Positions 17,825 through 28,700 of a stretch of 64,000 bases of DNA are shown piece by piece. The position numbers and the translations under genes were made by a program. Source of the DNA: an uncultured Lachnospiraceae bacterium (GTDB taxonomy: Bacteria; Bacillota; Clostridia; Lachnospirales; Lachnospiraceae). The DNA is taken from assembly GCA_947630695.1 (NCBI GenBank), contig CANRIM010000004.1:36182-100181 (forward strand). Reading direction: 5' to 3'. The first letter of the stretch is position 1; every line of letters begins with the position of its first letter. Under the pieces are notes generated by a model. That model had not been told where the DNA came from. It saw only the letters and a program-made list of their open reading frames with translations, and ran no database searches.

Positions 17825-20011
17825 ATGAATCTGAAATTTGATCTGGACAATCAGACGATGGAAACGCTGCAGCTGCAGCCAAATGAAGAGATCTGGTACT
17901 GCGTGCCCCGGGACCTGTCCCGGGAGGATCAGTTCCTGACGGGTGCGTATGTAGTGGTCACAAACCGAAGGCTTTGCCTGCTTTCCGACGGCCATGTTGT
18001 GGAAAGCTATATGCTGTCGGCCTGTAAAAAACTGGACTGCGAGACGATGATCAACAGCGCGGTGCTGCGGCTGTATTTTAAGGACGGCAGCATCCGCTTT
18101 TTCGCCCGCTGTACCATGAAGCATATCGTGCGGTTTTCCTATGTGGCCAGAGGCGCCACTATGCTGATGCAGGGCAGATTTTACCGGGTGGAAAGCATGG
18201 AGTATGAGGCCACCTGCCCCAAATGCGGCGCCATACTGCAGAATATCCGGACCTGCCCCAACTGCGGCGGCAGAGGCTCGTCCCTGAAGAAAGCCGTGGT
18301 GCTGTGCAAACCTTTTGCACCCCAGTTTCTGGTACTTTCTCTGTTTACGCTGCTTTCCAGCGCGCTGGCGCTGGCGGGACCGAAGATCCGGCAGGTATTT
18401 ATCGATTCCTCACTGGCGGACAAATCCGGGACGCTGACCGATGTGGTGCGGTTTATCCTGCTGATGCTGGCAATTGCGGTGGGTAATATTGTGCTCAATA
18501 CGGTGCGAAACATATTTTCCACCTATCTGGGGGCGCGGATGGCAAAGGAACTGCGCTCGAAGATGTTTCAGAAGGTGCAGAAGCTGGCCCTTGCCCGGAT
18601 TGAAGATATGAAGCCCGGACAGCTGATGAACCGGATCACCAACGATACCACGGATATCCGCCGGTTTATGGAGAATACCTTTGCCAGTACCCTGTCCACC
18701 ATTGTGACGATGGCGGGGGCTTTGATCTACATGATGATCATCGACTGGAAGCTGACGCTGGTGTCCCTGGTCTTTGTACCGTTTATGTTTATGATTTCCT
18801 ATTTTCTGCGGAGCACTTTTTCGCAGAAATTCCGGCGGGAACGGGAGAAGCGTGATAGCTTGAACAGCCGCCTGCAGGATGTGATCTCCGGCATCAGCGT
18901 GGTGAAATCCTTTGGAAAGGAAGATTATGAAGTCCAGGGATTCCGGAAGCTGAACCGGGAACTGACGGATGTGCTGATTCAGAACTATGCTTTCTTTTAT
19001 TCGCTGTTCCCCACCATGAACTTTATTCTCAATCTCGGCACCTATCTGATTACCTATGCCATGGGTATTTCCGTACTGCGGGGCGCCATGACCGTGGGCG
19101 TGCTGATGCAGATGGTGTCTTACGCAGGCAATCTGTACGGCCCGTTGGAAACCCTGACGAGGCTGCCCCGGGAACTGTCTTCGCTGTTTAACAACGTGGA
19201 GCGGATCTATGACGTGCTGGAAGAGGAAGAAGGCAATTTCCAGTCGGAGGAAGCCGTGGATATCGATCTGCAGGGCGACATTGAATTTGACAATGTCTGC
19301 TTCGGCTATAAATCCTATGAACCGGTTTTAAATGACATTAACCTGCACATTCGGCCGGGAGAGATGATCGGCCTGGTAGGGGCTTCCGGCACCGGAAAGA
19401 GCACCATGATCAACCTGATCATGCACCTGTACCAGGTAGACAGCGGTGTATTGAAAATCGACGGCGCGGACATCAATCAGATCCGGCAGGCGGATTTGAG
19501 GAAACGGATGGGCGTAGTGCTGCAGGAAACCTTCTTGTTCAACGGCTCTATTCTGGACAATATCCGTTTTTCCAGACCGGAAGCAAGTCTGGAAGAAGTG
19601 ATTCACGCGGCCAAAATGGCCAACGCCCATGACTTTATCATACGGACGCCGGACGGGTATAATACCAACGTGGGCGAACGGGGCTACAATCTTTCCGGCG
19701 GCGAGCGGCAGCGCATCGCCATTGCCAGAGCGGTGCTGACCCGGCCGAAGCTGCTGATTCTTGACGAAGCCACCTCCAATCTGGATACGGAGAGCGAATA
19801 CCTGATTCAAAACGCGCTGGAGCGGCTGGAAAAACAGTGTACTACGATTGCCATTGCCCACCGGCTGTCCACGCTGAAAAACGCGGACCGGCTGGTGGTC
19901 ATTGACAATCATCATATCATAGAAGAAGGAAGCCATGAGGAACTGCTGAAGAAAAAAGGCGTCTACTACGGGCTGGTGACGGCACAGCTGGAAATGGCAA
20001 AGGTGGGATAA
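17825..20011 (+). CDS. ABC exporter half-transporter with PH-like and zinc-ribbon domains (subunit B)
   Basis: Type IV ABC exporter of 728 residues. Residues 1-125 form a PH-like cytoplasmic domain (TGAYVVVTNRRLCLLSDG). Next is a zinc ribbon with two CxxC pairs, CPKCG and CPNCG, at about 136-154. Six membrane helices (about 165-450) and an ATPase follow. The ATPase has Walker A GASGTGKST, signature NLSGGERQRIAIAR, Walker B LLILDEATSNLD and H-loop AIAHRLST. It is the likely partner of the 778-residue half-transporter, with DUF1854 encoded between them. The zinc ribbon in front of an exporter membrane domain is unusual and could sense or dock a partner. It ends three bases before the alpha/beta hydrolase gene. 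Confidence 0.88.
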   Translation: MNLKFDLDNQTMETLQLQPNEEIWYCVPRDLSREDQFLTGAYVVVTNRRLCLLSDGHVVESYMLSACKKLDCETMINSAVLRLYFKDGSIRFFARCTMKHIVRFSYVARGATMLMQGRFYRVESMEYEATCPKCGAILQNIRTCPNCGGRGSSLKKAVVLCKPFAPQFLVLSLFTLLSSALALAGPKIRQVFIDSSLADKSGTLTDVVRFILLMLAIAVGNIVLNTVRNIFSTYLGARMAKELRSKMFQKVQKLALARIEDMKPGQLMNRITNDTTDIRRFMENTFASTLSTIVTMAGALIYMMIIDWKLTLVSLVFVPFMFMISYFLRSTFSQKFRREREKRDSLNSRLQDVISGISVVKSFGKEDYEVQGFRKLNRELTDVLIQNYAFFYSLFPTMNFILNLGTYLITYAMGISVLRGAMTVGVLMQMVSYAGNLYGPLETLTRLPRELSSLFNNVERIYDVLEEEEGNFQSEEAVDIDLQGDIEFDNVCFGYKSYEPVLNDINLHIRPGEMIGLVGASGTGKSTMINLIMHLYQVDSGVLKIDGADINQIRQADLRKRMGVVLQETFLFNGSILDNIRFSRPEASLEEVIHAAKMANAHDFIIRTPDGYNTNVGERGYNLSGGERQRIAIARAVLTRPKLLILDEATSNLDTESEYLIQNALERLEKQCTTIAIAHRLSTLKNADRLVVIDNHHIIEEGSHEELLKKKGVYYGLVTAQLEMAKVG

Positions 20012-20013
20012 GA

Positions 20014-20877
20014 ATGAAAATGCTTCTGGCAATTCTGGTACTGATCGTGCTGCTATTGATTGCGATCTGCGCAGCAACGCTGAAAGTGACCGGAAGGGGC
20101 GCAAAGCGGAAGTTTGAAAGCGTGGGAGAACAGGAACTGTCGATTTTGTCGGCGGATGGCCTGCGCCTGTATGCAGATGTGGCGGACTGCCCGGGTGCAA
20201 AGGGAACGATCCTGATGTTTCACGGGTATCACTCCTGCCCGGTACGGGATTTTTCCACGATACATACGGACTACGCCCGTTTGGGCTATCGCTGCGTTTA
20301 TGTGCATCAGCGGGCCCACGGAAAAAGCGGCGGGCATTTTACCTGCCTGGGCATCAAAGAGAAGGAAGACTGCCTGGCATGGACCCGCTGTATCAATGAA
20401 ACCTACGGTGCGGATGCGCCGGTCTTTTTATCCGGCGTTTCCATGGGGGCTACTACCGTGCTTCTGGCGGCGGGCAGCGCTTTGCCGGCCAATATCAGGG
20501 GTGTCATCGCGGACTGCGGCTTTACCTCGCCGAAGGAGATTCTGGCCTATTTGCTGGAAAACAAATATCATCTTCCCTCCAGACTGGTGCTGCCTGTGAT
20601 GTCGGCGGCGATCCGTCTGTCGGCGGGATACCGGCCGGATGCAGCGTCCACGCCGGCGGCAATGCAGCAGATCCGGATTCCGGTACTTTTGATTCACGGC
20701 AAAGCGGACCGCTTCGTGCCCTGTGAGATGAGCGTCCGGAATCAGACGGCGGCCCGGGGAAACTGTACATTGCTTCTGGTGGAAGGCGCGCGGCATGCAA
20801 AGAGTTTCGAAACGGACCCTGAACGGTATCTGGCGGCCGTAAAAAAATTTATCCGAAGCTGCGAAGCATCCGCGTGA
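20014..20877 (+). CDS. Membrane-anchored alpha/beta hydrolase
   Basis: Serine hydrolase of 287 residues of the alpha/beta fold, like YqkD/BAAT-type or lipase-like members. An N-terminal hydrophobic helix (3-25) probably anchors it with the domain outside. The catalytic triad can be read as Ser143 in GVSMGATT, Asp232 in GKADRFVP and His261 in ARHAKSF. The oxyanion-region motif is MFHGYHSC near 67-74. AGGTGGGA precedes ATG 20014. Its position two bases after the ABC exporter gene suggests it is the last gene of that operon and may act on the exported compound. The natural substrate cannot be told from sequence. Confidence 0.85.
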   Translation: MKMLLAILVLIVLLLIAICAATLKVTGRGAKRKFESVGEQELSILSADGLRLYADVADCPGAKGTILMFHGYHSCPVRDFSTIHTDYARLGYRCVYVHQRAHGKSGGHFTCLGIKEKEDCLAWTRCINETYGADAPVFLSGVSMGATTVLLAAGSALPANIRGVIADCGFTSPKEILAYLLENKYHLPSRLVLPVMSAAIRLSAGYRPDAASTPAAMQQIRIPVLLIHGKADRFVPCEMSVRNQTAARGNCTLLLVEGARHAKSFETDPERYLAAVKKFIRSCEASA

Positions 20878-20903
20878 GCAAAATCAAAAGAATGAAAAAA
20901 AGG

Positions 20904-20944
20904 CCTGCAGACCTTTCCGTATCGGAAAAGTCCGCAGGTTTTTT
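20904..20944. terminator. Bidirectional terminator between convergent genes
   Basis: CCTGCAGACCTTTCC and GGAAAAGTCCGCAGG pair around GTATC with mismatches. A run of six T follows on the plus strand, and A-rich sequence before it gives T on the minus strand. It lies between the hydrolase stop and the stop of the minus-strand fusion gene. Confidence 0.8.
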
Positions 20945-20970
20945 GTGTGTTCCGGTGCTGTATACAGGAT

Positions 20971-23334
20971 TTAGTAGATTTCGCCGATGGGTGAAGGCGG
21001 TTCCTCCTGCAGATCCTTGGAATCGATGAGTTTTCCGCCCCGGAAGGTGTACTCGGCGGTGACGTTGCCCCGTTTTCTTCCGTAAGTCTGGGCAATTCCG
21101 TCTGCATCCTTGTTTACAAAACGCGCTCTGGTTTTGAGCTTTTCGGAACCCGTCCAGTAGGTGGTGAGAATATGGGCGCCTCCCGGCGCAACATCGATCC
21201 GGTATGTGGGATAGCCTTCCCGGTCGTAGGAGACGTATTCGCCCACACGTCTGCCCAGATGATAGCTGCCTTTACTCATCACGGAACCGTCCGGATAATA
21301 GAAGACTTCCTCGCCTTCCATCAGGAATCTGCCGTCGTCGGCCAGGCCGCCGGACCATTTGCAGCGCAGGCTGCCGTCCTCGTAATATTCCGTAAACTGC
21401 TGAATCTCGGAAACGTAAGCCGTGGCGTGGGTCTGCATCAGCGCTGTGTCTTCGGGAGACGTGCTTTCGTGGGACAGCAGCCAGGCTTCATTGAATTCAA
21501 AGTGCAGCAGATGTTTGTTGTTGGAAGCTACAACATGAATCATGCCGTTGGGCGCCTGCTTGCAGACACTGTAGCCCAAAGTCGTCTGTCCGCCGAACTC
21601 TGCTTTGTTTTTGCTCTTGGAGCGTTCCGCGCCCCACATCTGGGTAATGTGCCAGTGCTGGCCATCGTCGTCGGACCAGGCCGCGTAGGAACCGCTTTCT
21701 TTGACGTCCGCCGGTTTCTGATTTTTCTTGTTCTGGAAATCGCCGCACATAAAAAGCCGTCCGGACTGCAGTTTGATAATGCAGGGGCGCTGTCCCGAGA
21801 ACATCATCGGGAAGGGCGTCTTGATAGTGGTCCAGGTTTCTCCTTCATCGTGAGAAACAGAGGCGGGCATATAATAGGAATCTTCATACATGGAGTTTTT
21901 GCCGCCCATGCCCAGCAGCGTGCCGTTGCCAAGCTCTACAAAGCTGGTATGCCGGCCTGCGGTCCTGCCGGAAGGATTTTCCCAGGTCTTCATATTGTCA
22001 TGGCTGCGCCAGAGTACGCTGGACGGAACCATGGGCGCGTCCGAAGCCATATAAAAGGTGCCGTCTTTGGCGCGGATACAGGAGTTAATGGGCTGCCTTA
22101 CCAGCTCGCTTACTTTATTTTTAAAGAAAGGAAACTGTACCGGGCTCCAGGTGACGCCGTTGTCTTTGGAGGACACATACTGGAAAGGGAAAGAATGATC
22201 CAGCTGCTGCCAGCCCCAGAAATGGTAGATGGTGCCGTCCTGATCCGTAAACATGTTGGGGGCGTGATCGTTGACGCCAACGGGATTGAGCCAGACATCC
22301 GGCAGCTCCCATTCATCGCAGCCGGCCCGAAGCCTTGCGCCGGCAAGTCCGGATTCCGCATCGTACTCATGATAGGTGGAGTAGATGGACAGCAGCAGGT
22401 CGCCGTTGGGACATACTGTCAGCGCCGGGGAATGGTGATGATTGCGGAAGAGCGGGGAAAATCCCGTCGCAATGATTTCCTCATGAGGGGAATTGTCCGG
22501 CGGCGTCGGGAAAATATAGCGTTTCCGGAAATAGGGCTTTTCCGGATCCGGCGCCTGCAGCAGTTGGGGATTATTCTGATGTACGTTTTCGGAAACTCTG
22601 GAAAGAGGCGGACATACCGTTACCTCCGGGAAGTCGCCGCAGGCAACCCGAAAACCGATGATGTGCCGTCCGAAATCATTGTTGGTATCCTCCGGATAAT
22701 GCCGGTAAGAAGGCGGCAGCGCGCCTCTGCGCCAGAGATCCAGCGGATAGGCGGTGTATCTGCCCGGATTGTCCAGGTAACCGCCCCGGATGACTTTAAA
22801 CATGCCTTCTGCGGGACCTGCCGGATCGGTCTGATCCAGATCGCTGTAGACGGAGTACCAGTCGAAGCACCATTCACGGATATGGCTGTCGCACATCCGG
22901 TCGATGTTAAGCTCCGTAGATTTCCTTGCAGCGGCTTCCCATTCCGCTTCTGTGGGAAGACGGTAGAAGAGGCCTTCCTTTTCGGAGAGCCATTTGCAGA
23001 ATTCCGCCGCTTCATACCAGCTGACGCCCAGGACGAAACCACGATACTGTTCCGTGTCGGAGTCCTGCTGATAACGTTCCCTGTAAAATGTGTCAAACAA
23101 TTCTTTTTTTATCGGTTCATCAGATATAAAATACGGTTTGGACATCATACACTTATGTGAGGGGAGTGCATCGGGACAGTCGTCAATATTGCCCCCGCCC
23201 CTTCTGTATTCATGCGGCGCCACAAAAACCATACGCAGTCCGCATCCGTTGGTAAAATCCGCTTCCTGCGCCGGCAGCGGAAAAGAACCGAAATCAAAAG
23301 GTTCATATGTCTGCCTGTCTGTATTGTTGGACAT
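20971..23334 (-). CDS. FGE-like / sialidase-like propeller / MORN-repeat fusion protein
   Basis: Protein of 787 residues without a signal peptide. Residues 1-235 resemble the formylglycine-generating enzyme (SUMF1/FGE-sulfatase) fold: [58 protein letters not shown] and [10 protein letters not shown]. Residues 270-640 look like a BNR/sialidase propeller ([35 protein letters not shown]). Residues 650-770 have MORN/YwqK-like strands ([25 protein letters not shown]). The cysteine pair that makes FGE an oxidase is absent where expected, so sulfatase activation is doubtful. RBS AAAGGAGGG precedes the start. It stands alone, transcribed towards the hydrolase gene. I know of no characterised protein with this domain order. 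Confidence 0.75.
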   Translation of the reverse strand: MSNNTDRQTYEPFDFGSFPLPAQEADFTNGCGLRMVFVAPHEYRRGGGNIDDCPDALPSHKCMMSKPYFISDEPIKKELFDTFYRERYQQDSDTEQYRGFVLGVSWYEAAEFCKWLSEKEGLFYRLPTEAEWEAAARKSTELNIDRMCDSHIREWCFDWYSVYSDLDQTDPAGPAEGMFKVIRGGYLDNPGRYTAYPLDLWRRGALPPSYRHYPEDTNNDFGRHIIGFRVACGDFPEVTVCPPLSRVSENVHQNNPQLLQAPDPEKPYFRKRYIFPTPPDNSPHEEIIATGFSPLFRNHHHSPALTVCPNGDLLLSIYSTYHEYDAESGLAGARLRAGCDEWELPDVWLNPVGVNDHAPNMFTDQDGTIYHFWGWQQLDHSFPFQYVSSKDNGVTWSPVQFPFFKNKVSELVRQPINSCIRAKDGTFYMASDAPMVPSSVLWRSHDNMKTWENPSGRTAGRHTSFVELGNGTLLGMGGKNSMYEDSYYMPASVSHDEGETWTTIKTPFPMMFSGQRPCIIKLQSGRLFMCGDFQNKKNQKPADVKESGSYAAWSDDDGQHWHITQMWGAERSKSKNKAEFGGQTTLGYSVCKQAPNGMIHVVASNNKHLLHFEFNEAWLLSHESTSPEDTALMQTHATAYVSEIQQFTEYYEDGSLRCKWSGGLADDGRFLMEGEEVFYYPDGSVMSKGSYHLGRRVGEYVSYDREGYPTYRIDVAPGGAHILTTYWTGSEKLKTRARFVNKDADGIAQTYGRKRGNVTAEYTFRGGKLIDSKDLQEEPPSPIGEIY

Positions 23335-23677
23335 GATATTCCCTCCTTTTTGAATGATTCAGATATATTGCTGAAAAAATACTCTGATTTTATACATAAT
23401 GGAATTATAACATAGATTCCCCGGCAGTTCTTACCTGAATTTATGAAATTGTGAATAAATTATGAACAAGAATTTTTGGCACTAATTACATAATATTTGC
23501 GGCAGAGAAAGACGATTCGACAGCACTTTTGGAGATTAGACAAAAATACATGCATAATAGATTTTTTTACATCTTATTGAACACCAAAAAGTGGTATTAT
23601 TTTAAACAAATATAAACTAAGTATGATTATGCTCATTTGTTGAAAATGACGGTCAGGAAAAGGCAGGTGACAGTATT
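23335..23677. promoter_or_regulatory. Divergent intergenic region before the pectin transport operon
   Basis: This 343-base AT-rich gap lies between the minus-strand fusion gene and the plus-strand aldolase gene. On the minus strand TATAAT (RC of 23404-23409) is a good -10 without a clear -35. On the plus strand TTGGAG (23529-23534), 18 bases, CATAAT (23553-23558) is a possible promoter for the long downstream operon. No terminator, riboswitch or catabolite (cre) consensus was recognised. Since an AraC regulator lies in the locus, its sites may be here. Confidence 0.4.
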
Positions 23678-24580
23678 ATGCGGCTTGAAGGAATCATTTC
23701 AGCCATGGTAACGCCAATGAATCCGGATGAATCGGTGAATTTTGACGAATTGAAAAATCAGGTCAACCGGCAGATCCAGGCAGGCGTTGCCTCTGTTTTT
23801 TGTCTTGGAACCAACGGTGAGTTTTACGCCTTGTCCTGTGAGGAAAAGAAGCAGGTGATGAAGGCGGTGACAGAGACGGCTGCAGGCAGAGTTCCGGTGC
23901 TTGCGGGAACAGGCGCGGTTACCACGGAAGAGACGATAGAGCTTACCACCTATGCAAAACAGATCGGCGTGGATGCGGTATCCATTATTTCTCCGTATTT
24001 TGCCGGTATCAGCCAGGACGGGTTGTACAGACATTTCAAAAAAGTGTCGGAGACCTGCCAGATGCCGGTGATCATGTATAATATTCCGGCCAGAACAGGC
24101 GTGAATATTTCCTATCAGACAGTAAAAAAGCTTGCGGAGCTTCCTTATATTATCGGGATCAAAGACAGCAGCGGCAATTTCGACAATACCCTTCGGTATA
24201 TTGAAGAAACACCGGAGGATTTTATCGTGCTCTGCGGAAATGATTCCCTGATCCTCTGGACGCTGATGGCAGGCGGCAACGGCGGTATTTCCGGCGTTAC
24301 CAATATCGCACCGGAGCATATGGTGAAGATCTATACGCTCTGGAAAGAGGGACGGATGAAGGAAGCAAAAAAAGCCCAGGATGACATTCGCTGCATCCGG
24401 GACTGCTTCGCGGGCAACAATCCCAATTCCGTCGTCAAACGTACCACAGAGCTGCTGGGCTATCCTGTGGGAGCGGCGAGAGCGCCGTTTGATGTGCAGG
24501 ATCCTGCGCTGGATGAAAAAATCAGAAAGGCAGTCGCAAAATTTGAGGAACTGACGGGTGAGCATTTGTGTATCAGATAA
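23678..24580 (+). CDS. DapA-superfamily aldolase (likely 2-keto-3-deoxy sugar acid lyase)
   Basis: Class I aldolase of 300 residues with the dihydrodipicolinate synthase TIM barrel. The Schiff-base lysine is in IIGIKDSSG near residue 162 and the proton-relay tyrosine in YNIPARTG near 134. The substrate-loop motif is GTNGEF rather than the GTTGE of true DapA. That, with the pectin neighbourhood, argues against lysine biosynthesis and for a sugar-acid aldolase, for example cleaving 2-keto-3-deoxy acids to pyruvate and an aldehyde. The gene overlaps the iron alcohol dehydrogenase by 13 bases, so the aldehyde may be reduced there. First gene of a likely nine-gene operon to 37022. RBS AGGTGA precedes ATG 23678. 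Confidence 0.82.
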   Translation: MRLEGIISAMVTPMNPDESVNFDELKNQVNRQIQAGVASVFCLGTNGEFYALSCEEKKQVMKAVTETAAGRVPVLAGTGAVTTEETIELTTYAKQIGVDAVSIISPYFAGISQDGLYRHFKKVSETCQMPVIMYNIPARTGVNISYQTVKKLAELPYIIGIKDSSGNFDNTLRYIEETPEDFIVLCGNDSLILWTLMAGGNGGISGVTNIAPEHMVKIYTLWKEGRMKEAKKAQDDIRCIRDCFAGNNPNSVVKRTTELLGYPVGAARAPFDVQDPALDEKIRKAVAKFEELTGEHLCIR

Positions 24581-25734
24581 AATTCCCGAAAAAAGTATAT
24601 TCCGGCAAGGACAGCCTTTCACAGATCAAAGAGATCATTGAAGGAAGAAGGCCGGAGAACATATTTGTTTTAAGCGATCCGGGGGTGGCGCAAAACGGAC
24701 TGCTGGACGACTTGCTCGGTATTCTCGATGAGATTTCCGCAAGTTATCAGACGGATTTTGAAGCGCCGAAGGAACCAAGTGTTTACGATGTGGAGGCTTA
24801 CGCAAAGAAGCTGGAAGAGCACCGCATCGACATGATTATCGCGGTGGGCGGCGGAAGCGTCATCGATATGGCGAAAATCCTTTCCGTAGCGGTTACAAAT
24901 CCGGATCTGATTAAAGATTTAAGGGCACCGGGGGCGATCCGGAATCCGTCGATTCCCATGGTCGCGATTCCCACCACATCGGGAACGGGGGCGGAGGCTA
25001 CGGCCAACGCGATTTTCCTGTATCCCGAGGAGGACCTCAAGGTCGGCATTATCAGCGAATTTATGATTCCGGATTATGTGATCCTGGATGTGCGTATGAC
25101 CATGGGACTTCCTCCCGCACTGACGGCTTCGACAGGTGTTGACGCGTTGTGTCATGCACTTGAAGCATATATATCTACATTAAGCAATCCTTTCTGCAGG
25201 ATGTTTGCCAAAGAAGCGCTGCGGCTGATCTGCTCGAGCATTGAAAAGGCATTCCTTGACGGGAAAGACTTAAAGGCACGGGAAAACATGCAGCTGGGCG
25301 CCTTTTATGCGGGTCTGTGTCTGACGACTTCTTCTACGGTCGCCGTACACGCACTCAGTTATCCCCTGGGCGGCAAGTATCACATTGCACACGGCGTATC
25401 CAACGCCATGCTGCTTCCATATGTCATGGAAGTCAACGAAGCGGTGTGCCGGAAAGAATTTACGGAGCTGGCTCCGTATATGCTTGGAGATATATCACAT
25501 TTCAAAAGGGAGGAACTCCCGCACGCAGTGGTCAGATATCTGTTTGACCTGACGGAAAGACTTCAGATTCCATCACTGAACAGTTTTGGCGTCAGTCCCG
25601 CAGATATTCCGTATCTGACTGATAATGCAATAAAAGTCGAGCGGCTTCTCCTGAAAAATCCCAAAGAACTTTCCAGAGAGGAAATTCAGGGAATCTATGA
25701 ACGGCTTTTAACAGAAAAGGGAAAGGAGAGATAA
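24568..25734 (+). CDS. Iron-containing (group III) alcohol dehydrogenase
   Basis: NAD(P)-dependent alcohol dehydrogenase of 388 residues from the Fe-ADH family. The nucleotide motif is GGGSVIDMAK near residue 92. The metal site is built from the aspartate in PALTASTGVDALCH, His in CHALEAY near 195, His in VAVHALSYPLGG near 262, and His in YHIAHGVSNAMLLP near 276. The position of FucO His267 is a tyrosine here, as in several relatives. The start codon is GTG 24568 inside the aldolase gene. If the aldolase releases L-lactaldehyde or glyceraldehyde, this enzyme could reduce it to a diol, as FucO does in rhamnose and fucose use. That is inference from gene order. Confidence 0.85.
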   Translation: MYQIKFPKKVYSGKDSLSQIKEIIEGRRPENIFVLSDPGVAQNGLLDDLLGILDEISASYQTDFEAPKEPSVYDVEAYAKKLEEHRIDMIIAVGGGSVIDMAKILSVAVTNPDLIKDLRAPGAIRNPSIPMVAIPTTSGTGAEATANAIFLYPEEDLKVGIISEFMIPDYVILDVRMTMGLPPALTASTGVDALCHALEAYISTLSNPFCRMFAKEALRLICSSIEKAFLDGKDLKARENMQLGAFYAGLCLTTSSTVAVHALSYPLGGKYHIAHGVSNAMLLPYVMEVNEAVCRKEFTELAPYMLGDISHFKREELPHAVVRYLFDLTERLQIPSLNSFGVSPADIPYLTDNAIKVERLLLKNPKELSREEIQGIYERLLTEKGKER

Positions 25735-25738
25735 GAGG

Positions 25739-28700
25739 ATGAGACCAAAAAAACTCCTTGCCTTGTTGCTGTGTTTGTGTCTGGTTATGACATCATTCAC
25801 AATGACATGGGCAGATGAGGATACCGATGAGACGGATGCGTATTCATCAGAAGAAACGGCTGACGATGCAGACGATGAAGATGATGAAGATGCGGACGAA
25901 GACTCTGGTGCAGCGGAAGAGGCAGAAGCAACACCGGTTCCTCAGGACAGCGGAACGATTCTGAATATTGAAGACAATACATCGACCTGGAGCGATGATA
26001 CTGTCAAATATGCAGATCTGCTGAAAGAGTACGAAGAGAACGGATACACCTCACCGGGCGACGACATTCGGATCGATATGCCGATCAAAGAAGCCTATGG
26101 TGAACAGGCACTCCAAATCGAAAAGAAAGAAGGCGTGGACGCCGTCGATTTCGATGAGGATCTGGAATACGTAGAATGGAAGATCAATGTAGATCAGGGC
26201 GGTTTGTATGAACTGTATCTGAATTACTACAATGTCATCCGCTATGGTATGCAGATCCAGAGAAGAATTATGATTGACGGCGAGGTTCCTTTCGACGAGG
26301 TAAACAACGTTTACCTGTACCGTTACTATGAAGAGGACGGCGAAGTCAAGGAAAACGCCATTCATGATGAGGTATGGCCCAAGAACATTGAAAAAGAACT
26401 GTGGCAGGTTTCGGGCGTTTATGATTATGAAGGATATTATGAGACGCCGCTTCTGTTCTATCTTTCTGCCGGTGAGCACACCGTGCGGATTCAAAACGTA
26501 GCAGAGGAAATCTATCTGGGCGATGCGTATTTCATCGGACAGAAGACCTACCCGCAGTACAGAACGGTGAAGGCAGGATATCCCGGATCGGGCAAAAACG
26601 TTGTTCCCGATGCGGATCCGATTTATCTGGAAGCAGAAAATACCACATGGAGAAACGATCAGACGATCCGTCGTGATTCCACGACAGACCCGGCGGCTTC
26701 TCCCACATCTCCGGTCAACCGTCTCTTAAACATCATGGGCGGCAGCCGCTGGAGCAGCGGAAACCAGAGTATTACCTGGACATTCGATGTGGAAAAAGCA
26801 GGTCTCTACAATATCAACATGAGAACACTGCAGAGCTTCTCGACAGGTATGCCCAGCTACCGTCAGATCGCAATTGACGGGGAGATTCCCTTTAAGGAAC
26901 TGGTTATGTATCAGTTCGATTATCATGAAAACTGGCATGCGGCTACGCTGGGCGACGAAGAGAACGGCGCCTATGACTTTTACTTTACAGAAGGACCGCA
27001 TACCATCACGATGACTGTCAAGTCAGGGTCCTTGCGTGACGTCATCAACGATTCCAACGCGATCATTTCCAAGATTTCGGATACATATCTGAAGATTACA
27101 AAGGTAACCGGTACTTCTCCGGATACCAATTACGAGTACAACCTGTACAGAAGCATGCCGGAACTGGTAGGTATTTTCAGAGAAATCGGCGACTCGCTGA
27201 CCGCCTGTGCCGAAATTCTGAAAGCGTCCACCAACTTCACAACGGATATGGAAAGCAGCTACCGTCAGATCGCATCGACGATGTACTCCTTCTCGGATGA
27301 TCCGGATCTGGTTATTTCCAACTTAAATGAACTGGAGGATGCACAGACCAATCTCGGACAGTACATGATGGATATGGGCGAGATGCCGCTGTCCTTTGAT
27401 TATTTTGAGATTTCTCCTTCGGGTTCTGATTTCTCCGTTAAGACATCCAAATTCGGACAGAAGTTATGGTATGCTGTACGGAACTTCTTATCTTCCTTTA
27501 CCAAACAGTATGACGCCGTCGGCAGTATCTACGGCGATGAAGGTTATGACAGTGTTATCGAAGTATGGCTGGCCCGTGGTACTGAGTGGGGTGAAGTTCT
27601 GAAGGAACTCATCGATGAATCCTTTACCTCGGAAACCAATATCGGCGTAAACGTCAATATTCTTCCTTCCGGACAGCTGGATGCAGGTAATGTATCCGCG
27701 CTGATGCTGTCCATTACATCGGGAGTTGCGCCGGATATCGCCCTTGGTATTTCCGGTGCGGAGCCTTGTGAGTTCGCCTTCCGTGATGCGGTTGTGGATC
27801 TGACGCAGTTCGATGATTTCGACGAGTATTACGAGAAGAACTTCTATGATACCTGTAAGGTATCCGCGACGTATAATCATGATGGACACGACGGTGTATA
27901 CGCGCTCCCGGAAACCATGGACTTTAAGTGTATCATGTACAGAAAAGATATCTTCCAGACGCTGGGACTTGAAGTGCCCAGAACCTGGGAAGATCTGTTC
28001 CAGACGACCCTGCCGGTTCTGTATGAGAATCAGATGAGTTTCTCCTTCCCGGTAGATACGACGGCAGCTTCCAATACGCCTTCTTCTCTGGTAGGTATGA
28101 CCATGTTCCTGATTCAGAAGGGCGGACATTACTATACGGAAGACGGTATGTACAGCGGACTGGATACGCCGGAAGCATATGAGGCGTTCAAACAGTGGAC
28201 CGAACTGTACACCAGCCACGGTCTGGATGCGGAATCCTCATTCTTCACAAGATTCCGTGCAGGCTCCCTTCCGATCGGTACGGCAACTTATGCAACCTAT
28301 ATGCAGGTACTGACACAGGCGCCCGACCTTTACGGCCGCTGGGCACTTGCTCCCATGATCGGTACAGCCACCGGTGAGACAGACGAGAACGGAGAACCCG
28401 TCATCGACAACAGAGTCGGCGGTATGGTTACTACCACCTGTACGATCATGGAACAGTCCGAAGAAAAAGAGGCTGCATGGGAATTCCTGAAGTGGTATAT
28501 GAGCGAAGAAACCCAGATCAAGTTCGGTCGTGAAATCGAAGCGACCATGGGTGTTGCCGCAAGATGGGCAACCGCAAACAAGAACGCGTTCAACGCACTT
28601 CCCTGGGATGAAACCGATATCGGCATCATCAAAGACATGATGGCCAAGGCGGAAGAGCAGGAAGTTATCCTGGGCGGTTACTTCACCACAAGACATCTCG

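Noticed and set aside
21172..23160. Plus-strand open frame (662 codons) opposite the FGE-like fusion gene
   Set aside because: Composition is that of an antisense shadow; the minus strand has readable FGE and propeller motifs and a good RBS.
20971..23334. Active sulfatase-activating FGE
   Set aside because: The active cysteine pair is not seen in the expected region, and there is no sulfatase gene nearby.
23678..24580. Lysine-pathway dapA
   Set aside because: The GTNGE loop and the sugar-uptake operon context fit a sugar-acid aldolase better; the lysine role cannot be excluded without assay.
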